From NCBI GenBank assembly GCA_016803235.1, contig JADCLI010000009.1:1-64000 (forward strand): a DNA stretch of 64,000 nucleotides, given 5' to 3'. Source of the DNA: Pimelobacter simplex. GTDB lineage: Bacteria > Actinomycetota > Actinomycetes > Propionibacteriales > Nocardioidaceae. Positions 7,761-18,302 of the stretch are shown one piece after another (the stretch's first letter is position 1; every line of letters begins with the position of its first letter). A program made the translations under genes and the position numbers. Under the pieces are notes generated by a model that was not told the DNA's origin, ran no database searches, and saw nothing but the letters and a program-made list of their open reading frames with translations.

Positions 7761-9089
7761 ATGACGTCCCTCCAGTCGCCGCCGGCACGCCGCAGTGGAC
7801 CCGGACGCTCCGGACGCTCCGGGGCCGCCTCGGACGCCGACCTGCGCCGTCAGCTGGCCACGACCCGGCCGCTGGTGCCGACGGCAAGCATCGGCGGCAT
7901 CATCGCGGCGGGTGCGCCGTTGCTGGTCTGCATGGCGGTCGCCGTCGTCGGCTGGTTCCTCACCGACGCCGGTGGCGAGGGCGCGCCGAGCGGTGCCCTG
8001 CGCGTCGGCGCCCACGGCTGGCTGATGGCCCACGGCTCGACCGTCGCCGTCGAGGGCGTGCGGCTCACCGTGATGCCACTCGGCCTGACCCTGCTCTGCG
8101 CCTGGGTGGTCTGGCGGGTCGGGCACCGGGTCGGCGAGTCGATCTCGGGGCACGGTCCCGACGCCGACCGGATCGCCGACGGAGCCCGCGACCTCACCGT
8201 CCCGTACGCCGCCGGCCTGTTCGCGGTCGGGTACGCCGTCGTCGGCGTCCTCACGACGTCGCTCGCCGCCACCGCCGCCTCCTCGCCCGTCGCGGCGCGG
8301 GTCGTGCTCTGGTCGGTGCTCCTCGGCCTCGGCGTCGGGGGACCGGCCATCGCGTTCGGCTCCGGTCGGGCCGCGATCTGGCTGCCCGTCGTACCGCCCG
8401 CGGTGCGCGACTCCGCCCTCGTCGCCCGCCGGATCCTGACCCGCTGGGCGCTGGTCTGCGCGGTCGCGCTGGTGGCGGCGTTCGTGCTCGACTTCTCGAC
8501 CGCCGCCAACGTGGTCTCCCAGCTGCACGCCGACGCCGGTGCGGTGCTGCTGATGACCGCGCTCACCCTGCTGCTGCTCCCCAACGCCCTGCTCTTCTCC
8601 AGCGCCTATCTGGTCGGGCCCGGTTTCACCGTCGGCGCCGGCACCACGGTGTCCACGACCGCCGTCGTGCTCGGCCCGCTGCCGATGTTCCCGCTGCTCG
8701 CCGCACTGCCCGACCAGGGCAGCCAGCCGTGGTGGACCGACTGGCTGATGCTCACCCCGCTCCTGCTCGCCGCCCTGACCGCCGGCCAGGTCCAGCGCGA
8801 CCGTCCGATGCTGGCCTGGGACCGCGCGGCGATCCGCGGGTGCGCGGGCGGGATCGGCGCCGGCGTCGTCCTCGCCCTGCTGTCGGCCTTCGCCGGCGGC
8901 GCGGTCGGACCGGGCCGGATGCAGGAGGTCGGTCCCTACACCTTCGACGTGCTGCTCCACGCGATCACCTCCTTCGGGATCGGCGGCGTGGTCGGAGCCG
9001 TGGTCGTGTGCTGGTGGCAGCGCGACACCGACGGCCGGGTCCGTCGCACGCTGCGGGCGGTCCGGGCGCGGCTGCCGCGTCGGGGCTGA
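7761..9089 (+). CDS. DUF6350 family polytopic membrane protein
   Basis: The protein has 442 residues and about ten hydrophobic spans, after a short Arg-rich cytoplasmic N-terminus. It matches the DUF6350 family, which in actinobacteria is characteristically encoded just before purN. Its function is not established. The ATG at 7761 is chosen because the reading before it is Arg/Pro-rich and non-membrane; no clear ribosome site is present. purN follows after 27 bases, with its own promoter. Confidence 0.82.
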   Translation: MTSLQSPPARRSGPGRSGRSGAASDADLRRQLATTRPLVPTASIGGIIAAGAPLLVCMAVAVVGWFLTDAGGEGAPSGALRVGAHGWLMAHGSTVAVEGVRLTVMPLGLTLLCAWVVWRVGHRVGESISGHGPDADRIADGARDLTVPYAAGLFAVGYAVVGVLTTSLAATAASSPVAARVVLWSVLLGLGVGGPAIAFGSGRAAIWLPVVPPAVRDSALVARRILTRWALVCAVALVAAFVLDFSTAANVVSQLHADAGAVLLMTALTLLLLPNALLFSSAYLVGPGFTVGAGTTVSTTAVVLGPLPMFPLLAALPDQGSQPWWTDWLMLTPLLLAALTAGQVQRDRPMLAWDRAAIRGCAGGIGAGVVLALLSAFAGGAVGPGRMQEVGPYTFDVLLHAITSFGIGGVVGAVVVCWWQRDTDGRVRRTLRAVRARLPRRG

Positions 9090-9103
9090 CCGTCCCGACG
9101 CCC

Positions 9104-9109
9104 TAGAAT
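9104..9109 (+). promoter_or_regulatory. -10 element of purN (leaderless)
   Basis: TAGAAT lies seven bases before the GTG of purN and no ribosome site is present. Transcription would start at or next to the GTG, giving a leaderless message. Confidence 0.6.
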
Positions 9110-9116
9110 CCAGGCC

Positions 9117-9731
9117 GTGCCTGCTCGTCCTCGCCTCGTCGTCCTCGTGTCGGGCTCCGGCACCAACCTCCAGGCGCTGCTCGACGCCAGCGCCGACCCG
9201 GCGTACGGCGCCCGGGTGGTCGCCGTCGGCGCCGACCGCGACGACATCGAGGGCCTGGCCCGGGCCGAGCGGGCCGGCGTGCCGACCTTCGTGGCGAAGG
9301 TGAGCGACCACAGCAGCCGGGCCTACTGGGACCGGGCGCTGACCGACAAGGTGGCCGCCTTCGAGCCCGACCTGGTGGTGCTGGCGGGGTTCATGAAGCT
9401 CGTGGGGCAGAAGTTCCTCGACCGCTTCGGCGGCATGACCGTCAACACCCACCCGGCCCTGTCGCCGTCCTTCCCCGGCATGCACGGACCCGCGGACGCG
9501 CTGGCGTACGGCGTGAAGGTCACCGGGGCGACGCTGTTCGTCGTCGACGCCGGTGTCGACACCGGCGCGATCGTCGCCCAGACCGTGGTCCCGGTCGAGG
9601 ACGACGACAGCGTCGAGAGCCTCCACGAGCGGATCAAGGTCGCCGAGCGGGCGATGCTCGTCGAGACGGTCGGCCGGATGGCCCGCGAGGGGTTCACCGT
9701 CGACGGCCGGCGAGTTCGGCTGGGAGGCTGA
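9117..9731 (+). CDS. purN: Phosphoribosylglycinamide formyltransferase
   Basis: PurN transfers the formyl group of 10-formyl-THF to GAR in purine synthesis. The 204 residues are normal for the family. VSGSGTNLQALLDA at about 11-24 forms the phosphate site. The catalytic asparagine and histidine are Asn110 and His112 in NTHPALSPSFPG, and the aspartate comes in VDAGVDTGAIV. The GTG start is directly behind a TAGAAT hexamer. purH follows after a riboswitch leader, so the two genes sit together but can be controlled separately. Confidence 0.97.
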   Translation: MPARPRLVVLVSGSGTNLQALLDASADPAYGARVVAVGADRDDIEGLARAERAGVPTFVAKVSDHSSRAYWDRALTDKVAAFEPDLVVLAGFMKLVGQKFLDRFGGMTVNTHPALSPSFPGMHGPADALAYGVKVTGATLFVVDAGVDTGAIVAQTVVPVEDDDSVESLHERIKVAERAMLVETVGRMAREGFTVDGRRVRLGG

Positions 9732-9738
9732 TCCTCAC

Positions 9739-9744
9739 TAGGAT
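9739..9744 (+). promoter_or_regulatory. -10 element of the purH riboswitch transcript
   Basis: TAGGAT lies just after the purN stop and about ten bases before the first paired base of the ZTP aptamer. A start near 9750 would begin the message right at the riboswitch. Confidence 0.55.
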
Positions 9745-9749
9745 GAGGG

Positions 9750-9817
9750 CACACGACTGGCGCAGGTGGGCAACCACCAGGGAGTGACGAGTCGGCATCG
9801 ATCGCCTGGGTGCCCTC
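9750..9817 (+). ncRNA. ZTP riboswitch (pfl motif) upstream of purH
   Basis: The leader carries the conserved pieces of the pfl/ZTP motif in order: ACGACTGGCG (9753-9762), a GGTGG-gcaa-CCACC hairpin (9765-9778), AGGGAG (9779-9784), and CGCCTGGG in the third loop (9803-9810). P1 is CGACT (9754-9758) with AGTCG (9790-9794), and P3 is GGCA (9794-9797) with TGCC (9811-9814); the two share G9794 in this reading. The RNA class binds ZMP/ZTP, which accumulates when 10-formyl-THF is short, and turns on genes such as purH. Its position before purH is the classic one. Confidence 0.93.
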
Positions 9818-9842
9818 ATCGAGATGCAACGACCCGATGAGG
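9814..9842 (+). promoter_or_regulatory. Probable expression platform: hairpin covering the purH ribosome site
   Basis: CCTCATCG (9814-9821) is perfectly complementary to CGATGAGG (9835-9842), whose last four bases begin the ribosome site GAGGAAG (9839-9845). The left arm starts on the last base of the aptamer's P3. No poly-U terminator is seen, so control of translation is the likely mode. Which ligand state favours the hairpin cannot be told from sequence. Confidence 0.6.
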
Positions 9843-9855
9843 AAGTGAACCCCGC

Positions 9856-11448
9856 ATGACCGACCGGATCCAGATCAAGCGCGCGCTGGTCTCCGTCTTC
9901 GACAAGACCGGCCTCGAGGACCTCGTCCGCGGACTCCACGACGCCGGTGTCGAGCTGGTCTCGACCGGCGGCTCGGCCGCCCTCATCGAGGGCCTCGGCC
10001 TGCCCGTCACCAAGGTCGAGGACCTGACCGGCTTCCCCGAGTGCCTCGACGGCCGCGTGAAGACGCTCCACCCGCGCGTCCACGCCGGCATCCTCGCCGA
10101 CCGCCGCCTGCCCGACCACGTCCGCCAGCTCGAGGAGCTCGAGGTCGCGCCCTTCGACCTGGTCGTCGTCAACCTCTACCCGTTCGCCGCCACCGTCGCC
10201 TCCGGCGCCGGCGTCGACGACTGCATCGAGAAGATCGACATCGGCGGCCCCTCCATGGTCCGCGCGGCCGCGAAGAACCACCCCTCGGTCGCGATCGTCA
10301 CCGACGGCGCCGACTACGCGGCGGCCCTCGAGGCGGCGCAGGGCGAGGGCTTCACCTACGAGGAGCGCAAGGCGCTGGCCGCCAAGGCGTTCGTGCACAC
10401 CGCGACGTACGACGTCCAGGTCGCCTCGTGGATGGGCTCGGTGCTCACCGACTCCTCGATCGAGGACGGCGCGAGCACCGGCTTCCCGGCCTGGGTCGGC
10501 GGCACCTGGGACAAGTCCGCCGTGCTCCGGTACGGCGAGAACCCGCACCAGCCCGCCGCGCTCTACCGCTCCGGCTTCGGCCCCGGCGGCCTCGCCGCCG
10601 CCGAGCAGCTGCACGGCAAGGAGATGTCCTACAACAACTACGTCGACACCGACGCGGCCCGCCGCGCGGCGTACGACCACGGTGACCTGCCGACCGTCGC
10701 GATCATCAAGCACGCCAACCCGTGCGGCATCGCGGTCGGCGCCGACGTGGCCGAGGCGCACCGCCGCGCCCACGAGTGCGACCCGGTCTCCGCGTTCGGC
10801 GGCGTGATCGCCACCAACGTCCCGGTCTCCGTCGAGATGGCGCAGCAGGTCGCCGAGATCTTCACTGAGGTCATCGTCGCTCCCGGGTACGACGACGGCG
10901 CGGTCGAGGTCCTCCAGGCCAAGAAGAACATCCGGATCCTCGTCGCCGAGCCGCCCGCGCAGGGTGGCGTCGAGACCCGCCCGATCAGCGGCGGCCTGCT
11001 CATGCAGCACGTCGACCGGTTCCAGGCCGAGGGCGACGACCCGGCGGCGTGGACCCTCGCGACCGGCGAGGCCGCGGACGAGGCCACGCTGGCCGACCTC
11101 GCGTTCGCCTGGCGCTCGGTCCGCGCCGCCAAGTCCAACGCGATCCTGCTGGCGAAGGACGGCGGCGCGGTCGGCATCGGCATGGGCCAGGTCAACCGGG
11201 TCGACTCCTGCAGGCTCGCCGTGGAGCGCGCCAACACCCTGGTCGAGGGGCAGGAGCGGGCCCGCGGCTCCGTCGCCGCCTCCGACGCGTTCTTCCCGTT
11301 CGCCGACGGCCCGCAGATCCTCCTCGACGCCGGCGTGAAGGCGATCGTGCAGCCCGGCGGCTCGGTGCGCGACGAGGAGACCATCGCGGCCTGTGCCGCC
11401 GCCGGGGTCACCATGTACTTCACCGGCACCCGCCACTTCTTCCACTGA
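9856..11448 (+). CDS. purH: Bifunctional AICAR transformylase / IMP cyclohydrolase
   Basis: PurH catalyses the last two steps of IMP synthesis, using 10-formyl-THF. The 530 residues carry an N-terminal methylglyoxal-synthase-like IMP cyclohydrolase domain (start [16 protein letters not shown]) and a C-terminal transformylase. The Lys-His pair of the transformylase is Lys285-His286 in KHANPCG. The ribosome site GAGGAAG lies 10 bases before the ATG and can be hidden by the riboswitch hairpin. The substrate comes from FolD, encoded just downstream. Confidence 0.98.
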   Translation: MTDRIQIKRALVSVFDKTGLEDLVRGLHDAGVELVSTGGSAALIEGLGLPVTKVEDLTGFPECLDGRVKTLHPRVHAGILADRRLPDHVRQLEELEVAPFDLVVVNLYPFAATVASGAGVDDCIEKIDIGGPSMVRAAAKNHPSVAIVTDGADYAAALEAAQGEGFTYEERKALAAKAFVHTATYDVQVASWMGSVLTDSSIEDGASTGFPAWVGGTWDKSAVLRYGENPHQPAALYRSGFGPGGLAAAEQLHGKEMSYNNYVDTDAARRAAYDHGDLPTVAIIKHANPCGIAVGADVAEAHRRAHECDPVSAFGGVIATNVPVSVEMAQQVAEIFTEVIVAPGYDDGAVEVLQAKKNIRILVAEPPAQGGVETRPISGGLLMQHVDRFQAEGDDPAAWTLATGEAADEATLADLAFAWRSVRAAKSNAILLAKDGGAVGIGMGQVNRVDSCRLAVERANTLVEGQERARGSVAASDAFFPFADGPQILLDAGVKAIVQPGGSVRDEETIAACAAAGVTMYFTGTRHFFH

Positions 11449-11462
11449 GACCTCGAGACGTC

Positions 11463-11788
11463 GTGACCACCGTCGTGTCCGGCCGGCACTCCGTCGACGA
11501 GCACCGCACCGAGGTGCTCGTCGAGACGGAGGGCCGGCAGGTCCGTTTCGACGTCGTCGAGATCCCGGACGGGACCTACGGCTACTCGCGGGCCGACCGC
11601 GAGCTGGCGCAGGCCGGCGGACCCTCGTCCCGGGTGGGCTGTGGGCCCGCCCCGGCAGCTACCGCTGGCTGGTCGAGGAGTTCGCCCGGGCGGGGGTCGA
11701 CGACGCCCAGGTGTCCCGGGTGCTGGCCGCCGTCAGGTCAGGCATGGGCGCCGACGAGTTCCGGTTCGTCTACGACGGACCGCACTGA
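11463..11788 (+). pseudogene. Small hypothetical gene broken by a frameshift
   Basis: A GTG at 11463, 14 bases after purH, opens a clearly coding frame for about 55 codons (charged, with VEIPDGTYGYSRADRELAQ). The coding signal then moves to another frame, which continues as LWARPGSYRWLVEEFARAG and ends at 11788. Joining the halves gives about 108 residues of a soluble protein. The break is in a G/C-rich stretch at about 11615-11650 and is explained by one missing base. It is either a real pseudogene or a sequence error. No family is recognised. Confidence 0.6.
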
Positions 11789-11800
11789 GAGGATGAGCAC

Positions 11801-12670
11801 GTGACTGCACAGAAGCTCGACGGCAACGCGACCGCGGCCGCCATCAAGGACGAGCTCCGGGTCCGGATCGAGAAGCTGCGCGACCAGGGGATCACCCCCG
11901 GGCTCGGTACGGTGCTGGTGGGCGACGACCCCGGCTCGCGCTGGTACGTCAACGGCAAGCACAAGGACTGCGCCGAGGTCGGCATCGCCTCGATCCGCGT
12001 CGACCTGCCCGAGGTCGCCACGCAGGAGGAGATCGAGGAGGCCGTCGCCGGCCTCAACGCCGACCCCGCCTGCACCGGCTACATCGTCCAGCTCCCGCTC
12101 CCGCGCGGGCGCGACGAGAACCGGGTCCTCGGCCTGATCGACCCGGCCAAGGACGCCGACGGGCTGCACCCGACCAACCTCGGCTGGCTGGTGCTCGGCA
12201 ACGAGGCCCCCCTGCCGTGCACGCCCTACGGCATCGTCGAGCTGCTGCGCCGCCACGACGTCCCGATCGCGGGCGCCGAGGTGGTCGTCGTGGGCCGCGG
12301 CATCACGGTGGGCCGCCCGCTCGGGCTGCTGCTCACCCGCCGCTCGGAGAACGCCACCGTGACCCTGTGCCACACCGGCACCGTCGACCTCGCTGCCCAC
12401 GTGCGCAAGGCCGACATCGTGGTCGCCGCCGCGGGCGTGCCCGACATCATCACCGGTGACATGGTCAAGCCGGGCGCCGCCGTCCTCGACGTCGGGGTCA
12501 GCCGGGTCGACGGCAAGATCGCCGGCGACGTCGCCGCGGACGTCTGGGACACCGCCGGGTGGGTCTCGCCCAACCCGGGCGGCGTGGGCCCGATGACCCG
12601 CGCCATGCTGCTGGCCAACGTCGTCTCGATGGCCGAGCAGCAGGCGGCGAACGGGAAGGCAGCGCGCTGA
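11801..12670 (+). CDS. folD: Methylenetetrahydrofolate dehydrogenase / methenyl-THF cyclohydrolase
   Basis: FolD interconverts 5,10-methylene-THF, 5,10-methenyl-THF and 10-formyl-THF, supplying the formyl donor for PurN and PurH. The 289 residues include the catalytic-site region [17 protein letters not shown] and [10 protein letters not shown]. The NADP-binding Rossmann segment [18 protein letters not shown] and the typical end [13 protein letters not shown] are also present. The GTG start follows AGAGGA nine bases upstream. The DUF3017 gene overlaps its stop. Confidence 0.97.
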   Translation: MTAQKLDGNATAAAIKDELRVRIEKLRDQGITPGLGTVLVGDDPGSRWYVNGKHKDCAEVGIASIRVDLPEVATQEEIEEAVAGLNADPACTGYIVQLPLPRGRDENRVLGLIDPAKDADGLHPTNLGWLVLGNEAPLPCTPYGIVELLRRHDVPIAGAEVVVVGRGITVGRPLGLLLTRRSENATVTLCHTGTVDLAAHVRKADIVVAAAGVPDIITGDMVKPGAAVLDVGVSRVDGKIAGDVAADVWDTAGWVSPNPGGVGPMTRAMLLANVVSMAEQQAANGKAAR

Positions 12671-12993
12671 GCGACCAGACCCCCGCCCAGCCCGAGCTGC
12701 CCGAGCCGCTCGAGGAGCCGCGCCGGTACCCGTCGACCATCGGCGGCGCCTGCTACATCGCCGTCCTGGCCGTCGTCGGCAGTGGACTGGCGCTGGCGGC
12801 GGTCTCGGACTGGCGGCTGGGCCTGCGGATCATGTCCGGCGGCCTGGTGGCCGCCGCCGTGCTGCGGCTGGGGCTGCCGGAGAAGGACGCCGGCATGCTC
12901 GCCGTGCGCCACCGGTTCCTCGACGTCGGGATCCTGGTCGCGGTCGCGGTCGGCCTGGTCCTGCTCGCCGGGAGCATCCCCGAGCAGGCCTGA
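12667..12993 (+). CDS. DUF3017 membrane protein
   Basis: This 108-residue protein has a Pro/Glu-rich N-terminus and three hydrophobic spans (about 24-44, 49-67 and 82-102), matching DUF3017, a family encoded after folD in actinobacteria. The start is uncertain. Between an ATG at 12559 deep inside folD and the first span there is no ATG or GTG in frame. A CTG at 12667 overlaps the folD stop (CTGA) and has AAGG seven bases upstream, so I prefer this rare start with translational coupling. Confidence 0.72.
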   Translation: MSDQTPAQPELPEPLEEPRRYPSTIGGACYIAVLAVVGSGLALAAVSDWRLGLRIMSGGLVAAAVLRLGLPEKDAGMLAVRHRFLDVGILVAVAVGLVLLAGSIPEQA

Positions 12994-13013
12994 GGACCCG
13001 CCTGCGCGCAAGG

Positions 13014-13055
13014 ACGACGAAGGGCCGGTGCCACGCGGCACCGGCCCTTCGTCGT
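13014..13055. terminator. Bidirectional terminator between DUF3017 and mdh
   Basis: A perfect 19-base inverted repeat (13014-13032 with 13037-13055) surrounds the 4-base loop ACGC. It lies between the converging DUF3017 gene and mdh, so it can end both messages. Confidence 0.9.
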
Positions 13056-13076
13056 ACGGCTGTGATCAGCTGATGG

Positions 13077-14072
13077 TCAGATCAGGCCCAGCTCGGTGAC
13101 CGCGGCCTTCTCGTCGGCCAGCTCGGCGACGGAGGCGTCGATCTTGCCGCGCGAGAAGTCGTCGATCTCGAGGCCCTGGACGATGCTCCAGTCGCCGTTC
13201 GCGGTGGTGACCGGGAACGAGGAGACCAGGCCCTCGGGGACGCCGTAGGAGCCGTCGGAGACGACCGCCATCGAGACCCAGTCGCCGGCCGGGGTGCCGT
13301 TCAGCCAGTCACGGGCGGCGTCGCAGGTCGCGGACGCGGCCGAGGCGGCCGAGGAGGCGCCCCGCGCGTCGATGATCGCGGCGCCGCGCTTGGCGACGGT
13401 CGGGATGAAGGTGTCGGCGATCCAGGCCTGGTCGTCCACGACCTCGGCGGCGTTCTTGCCGGCGATCTCGGCGTGGAAGATGTCGGGGTACTGGGTGGCC
13501 GAGTGGTTGCCCCAGATCGTGATCTTCTTGATGTCGCTGACGGCCGAGCCGGTCTTCGCGGCCAGCTGGGAGATCGCCCGGTTGTGGTCGAGGCGGGTCA
13601 GCGCCGAGAACCGCTCCTTGGGGATGTCGGGGGCGTTGCTCGCGGCGATGAGCGCGTTGGTGTTGGCCGGGTTGCCGGTGACACCGATGCGGACGTCGTC
13701 GGCGGCGACGGCGTTGAGCGCCTTGCCCTGGGCGGTGAAGATCGCGCCGTTGGCGGAGAGCAGGTCGCCGCGCTCCATGCCCGGGCCGCGCGGACGCGCG
13801 CCGACCAGCAGGGCGAGGTTGACGCCGTCGAAGATCTTCTCCGGGTCGGAGCCGATCTCGACACCGGCGAGGTTCGGGAACGCGCAGTCGTCGAGCTCCA
13901 TGACGACGCCCTCGAGAGCCTTGAGCGCGGGCTCGATCTCGAGCAGGCGCAGCTCGACGGGACGGTCGCCGGCGATGGCGCCGCTGGCGATGCGGAAGAG
14001 CAGGCTGTAGCCGATCTGGCCGGCAGCGCCGGTGACGGCGACCTTGAGCGGGCCGGATGAGGTTGCGCTCAC
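13077..14072 (-). CDS. mdh: Malate dehydrogenase (NAD-dependent)
   Basis: Mdh oxidises malate to oxaloacetate in the TCA cycle. The 331 residues begin with the Rossmann motif [19 protein letters not shown]. They include the substrate and NAD contact segments [12 protein letters not shown] and LDHNRA, and the catalytic histidine in [12 protein letters not shown]. This is the type common to actinobacteria. The GTG at 14072 is chosen over longer frames because AGGAG lies eight bases upstream and the preceding residues are not family-like. A TAGCGT hexamer at 14110-14115 gives a short leader of about 30 bases. Confidence 0.97.
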   Translation of the reverse strand: MSATSSGPLKVAVTGAAGQIGYSLLFRIASGAIAGDRPVELRLLEIEPALKALEGVVMELDDCAFPNLAGVEIGSDPEKIFDGVNLALLVGARPRGPGMERGDLLSANGAIFTAQGKALNAVAADDVRIGVTGNPANTNALIAASNAPDIPKERFSALTRLDHNRAISQLAAKTGSAVSDIKKITIWGNHSATQYPDIFHAEIAGKNAAEVVDDQAWIADTFIPTVAKRGAAIIDARGASSAASAASATCDAARDWLNGTPAGDWVSMAVVSDGSYGVPEGLVSSFPVTTANGDWSIVQGLEIDDFSRGKIDASVAELADEKAAVTELGLI

Positions 14073-14109
14073 GAGGAAACTCCTAATGCGGTTCAGGTGG
14101 ACTCCCGCG

Positions 14110-14115
14110 ACGCTA
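14110..14115 (-). promoter_or_regulatory. -10 element of mdh
   Basis: TAGCGT on the minus strand would start transcription near 14102, leaving about 30 bases of leader that hold the AGGAG ribosome site. No good -35 is visible. Confidence 0.45.
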
Positions 14116-14191
14116 GCAGCGCACCGCCCCGCGCGGGCAGCCGGTCCGGGTGCTGAGGCCCGCCTGCCGAGCTGCCTGCAACCATGACGCC

Positions 14192-14848
14192 ATGCGGACA
14201 CGTGTTCCGGCGACGATCGCGGCCCTCACCCTCGCCGGCACCGTGCTGGCCGGGTGCGGCTCCGCCTCCGCCCCCAGCCCGCCGTCCGGCGTCGACGGCC
14301 TGGTCGTCCCGACCCCCGACCCGGACCCGGCCGACTTCGTCGCGCGGGTCGACAACCCCTGGCTGCCGCTGGCGCCCGGCTCACGCTGGCAGTACGCCGA
14401 CCCCGCCACCGGAGCCGCCACGCTCACCCTCACGGTCGAACCCGGGCCCGCCGCGGACGGCGTCGCGACCACGACCCTCGTTCGCGCGAGCGCCGACGGC
14501 ACCGTGGTGCGCGACCTGTACGCCCAGGACCGTGCCGGCAACGTGTGGTGGTTCGGCCGGGAAGGGCAGTGGCGGGCGGGGGAGAACGGCGCCGAGGCCG
14601 GGCTCGCGATGCCCGCCGCGCCCCGGTTCGGCGACGGCTTCCGCACCGCGTCCGCGCCCGGGCTCTCCGAGGTCGCCACGGTCGCGGCCCTCGACGAGGA
14701 GGTCACGGTGCCGCTGGCGACGTACCGTCGCACGGTGACGCTGGAGGTCGAGGACGCCACCGGCTCCCGCCGCGAGGTCTACGCCCGCGGCACCGGCCTG
14801 GTCCGGACGGACGAAGCGGGCCTCGTCGCGTACGACGAGGCCCGCTAG
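14192..14848 (+). CDS. Putative lipoprotein, unknown function
   Basis: The 218-residue protein has a lipoprotein signal: Arg at 2 and 4, a hydrophobic stretch, and lipobox LAGC at about 18-21. The mature part has the segment [19 protein letters not shown] followed by beta-rich repeats with many Thr and Val. I recall this in secreted actinobacterial proteins annotated only as hypothetical. The ATG at 14192 fits the signal peptide; an in-frame ATG at 14150 would add residues unlike a signal. It is divergent from mdh and converges on the aquaporin gene. Confidence 0.75.
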   Translation: MRTRVPATIAALTLAGTVLAGCGSASAPSPPSGVDGLVVPTPDPDPADFVARVDNPWLPLAPGSRWQYADPATGAATLTLTVEPGPAADGVATTTLVRASADGTVVRDLYAQDRAGNVWWFGREGQWRAGENGAEAGLAMPAAPRFGDGFRTASAPGLSEVATVAALDEEVTVPLATYRRTVTLEVEDATGSRREVYARGTGLVRTDEAGLVAYDEAR

Positions 14849-14871
14849 GTCGTTGCTGAACTTCTGCGGCG

Positions 14872-15945
14872 CTACTGCGGCGGACGCACCTGCGTCTGGT
14901 CGCTGGCCGGCGGGGCCCACCCGCCCTGCGGGTCGGACCCGCCCGGCGCCGCCGGCGCGGACGGCTGCTGCTGGGCCGGGATCCACTGCTGGGCCGCGGG
15001 GTCCCACTGCCAGCCGTCCTGGATGATCGGCTGGCCCTGCTGGGCGGGCTGCTGGACCTGCTGCTGGGCGTGCTGCGCCTGGTGCTGGCCGTAGGCCTGC
15101 TGCTGGCCGTACGCCTGCTGGTTCCACTGCTGGGTGAAGCCCGGGTCGGACGAGCCACCGGCGCCGAAGTTCAGCCCGGAGCCCGCGACCGGGTCGGCGC
15201 CGTGGCCGAAGACCAGGGGGTAGAGGACGCCGGCGACCGCGCCGCCGAGCAGCGGCGCCACGATGAACAGCCAGAGCTGGATGATCGCGTCGCTGCCCGA
15301 GAAGAACGCGACGCCGATCGAGCGGGCCGGGTTCACCGACGTGCCGGTCGCGGGGATGGCCACGAAGTGGATCGCCGCCAGCGTGAGACCGATGGTCAGC
15401 GGCGCCATCGCCGCCACCGCGCGGTTGCGCTCGTCGGTGGTGCCGAGGATGACCGTCACGAAGATGAAGGTCAAGATGAACTCGATGAGCAGGGCACCGA
15501 GCAGCTCGACGCCGCCGTGGTCACCGAAGCCGTTGGAGCCCAGCGGCTCGCCGAACTCCCAGCCGAAGTCGCTGGACAGGGCAGTGAGCGCGAGCAGGAG
15601 GCCGCCGCCCAGGCCGCCGACGATCTGGGCCGCGCTGTAGAGGCCGGCGTCCTTCCACGAGATCCGGCCGCCGAGCGCGGCGCCGATCGAGACGGCCGGG
15701 TTGAAGTGCCCGCCGGAGACGCGGCCGAAGGTGTAGGCCATCGCGACGATCGCGATGCCGAACGACAGCCCGATGGACGTGATCGCGAACAGGCCGGCGA
15801 GGCCGGTGTCGTCGCTGGCGGCGTTGGTGAAGATGACCGCCGAGCCGCAACCGATGAAGACGAGGACAGCGGTGCCGAGGACCTCCGCCGCGATCTTCTG
15901 GACGAGGGTGGGGGGTGTGGACGTGTCCACTGCTGCATCTGACAT
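14872..15945 (-). CDS. MIP-family aquaporin with a Gln-rich C-terminal tail
   Basis: Residues 1-250 are an aquaporin: six spans and two half-helices with NPA motifs at 82-84 (GGHFNPAVS) and 205-207 (GTSVNPARS). The arginine after the second NPA and a histidine in the fifth span (AIHFVAIPATG) point to a water channel of the AqpZ type. The remaining 100 or so residues form a Gln/Pro/Ala-rich tail with repeats such as QQAYGQ and WDPAAQQWIPAQQQ, absent from AqpZ. The ATG has GGAGGAGAAGG upstream. A TAGGGT on the minus strand near 16000 could be its -10. Confidence 0.93.
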   Translation of the reverse strand: MSDAAVDTSTPPTLVQKIAAEVLGTAVLVFIGCGSAVIFTNAASDDTGLAGLFAITSIGLSFGIAIVAMAYTFGRVSGGHFNPAVSIGAALGGRISWKDAGLYSAAQIVGGLGGGLLLALTALSSDFGWEFGEPLGSNGFGDHGGVELLGALLIEFILTFIFVTVILGTTDERNRAVAAMAPLTIGLTLAAIHFVAIPATGTSVNPARSIGVAFFSGSDAIIQLWLFIVAPLLGGAVAGVLYPLVFGHGADPVAGSGLNFGAGGSSDPGFTQQWNQQAYGQQQAYGQHQAQHAQQQVQQPAQQGQPIIQDGWQWDPAAQQWIPAQQQPSAPAAPGGSDPQGGWAPPASDQTQVRPPQ

Positions 15946-16050
15946 GGGCTGGACCTTCTCCTCCGTGGGGCTCCCGAAAACCGCCGGGTTACAGAGCCAA
16001 CCCTAGTCATTACTGTGGCCACCGAAGGGGACCTGCGCCCCACCATCAGG

Positions 16051-16066
16051 TATCTTGACGTCAAGA
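16051..16066. promoter_or_regulatory. Palindromic operator before icd, possibly for a MarR/TamR-type regulator
   Basis: TCTTGACGTCAAGA (16053-16066) is a perfect 14-base palindrome. It overlaps TATCTT (16051-16056), a possible -10 for icd, so a bound protein would block transcription. Such CTTGA-N2-TCAAG sites suit MarR-family repressors. TamR of Streptomyces coelicolor, a MarR protein, controls isocitrate dehydrogenase and aconitase. The link to TamR is inference. Confidence 0.5.
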
Positions 16067-16090
16067 ATCCCATCCACGGCCCAGGAGTGA

Positions 16091-18289
<2,199 letters not shown>

Positions 18290-18302
18290 CCGCTCGATCA
18301 CC

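Noticed and set aside
6495..9626. Very long open frames on the strand opposite to known genes (for example minus 6495-9626, 18992-22912, 42810-45707 and 16061-18958)
   Set aside because: They mirror real genes on the other strand, have Arg/Gly/Asp-biased composition and no family features; such shadows are expected in very GC-rich DNA.
9745..9817. Outer helix GAGGGCA/TGCCCTC closing the ZTP aptamer
   Set aside because: The left arm lies between the -10 and the expected transcription start, so it is probably not in the RNA, and the right arm overlaps P3.
11600..11660. Programmed ribosomal frameshift in the small gene after purH
   Set aside because: No slippery heptamer and no following pseudoknot were seen; a lost base in a GC run is simpler.
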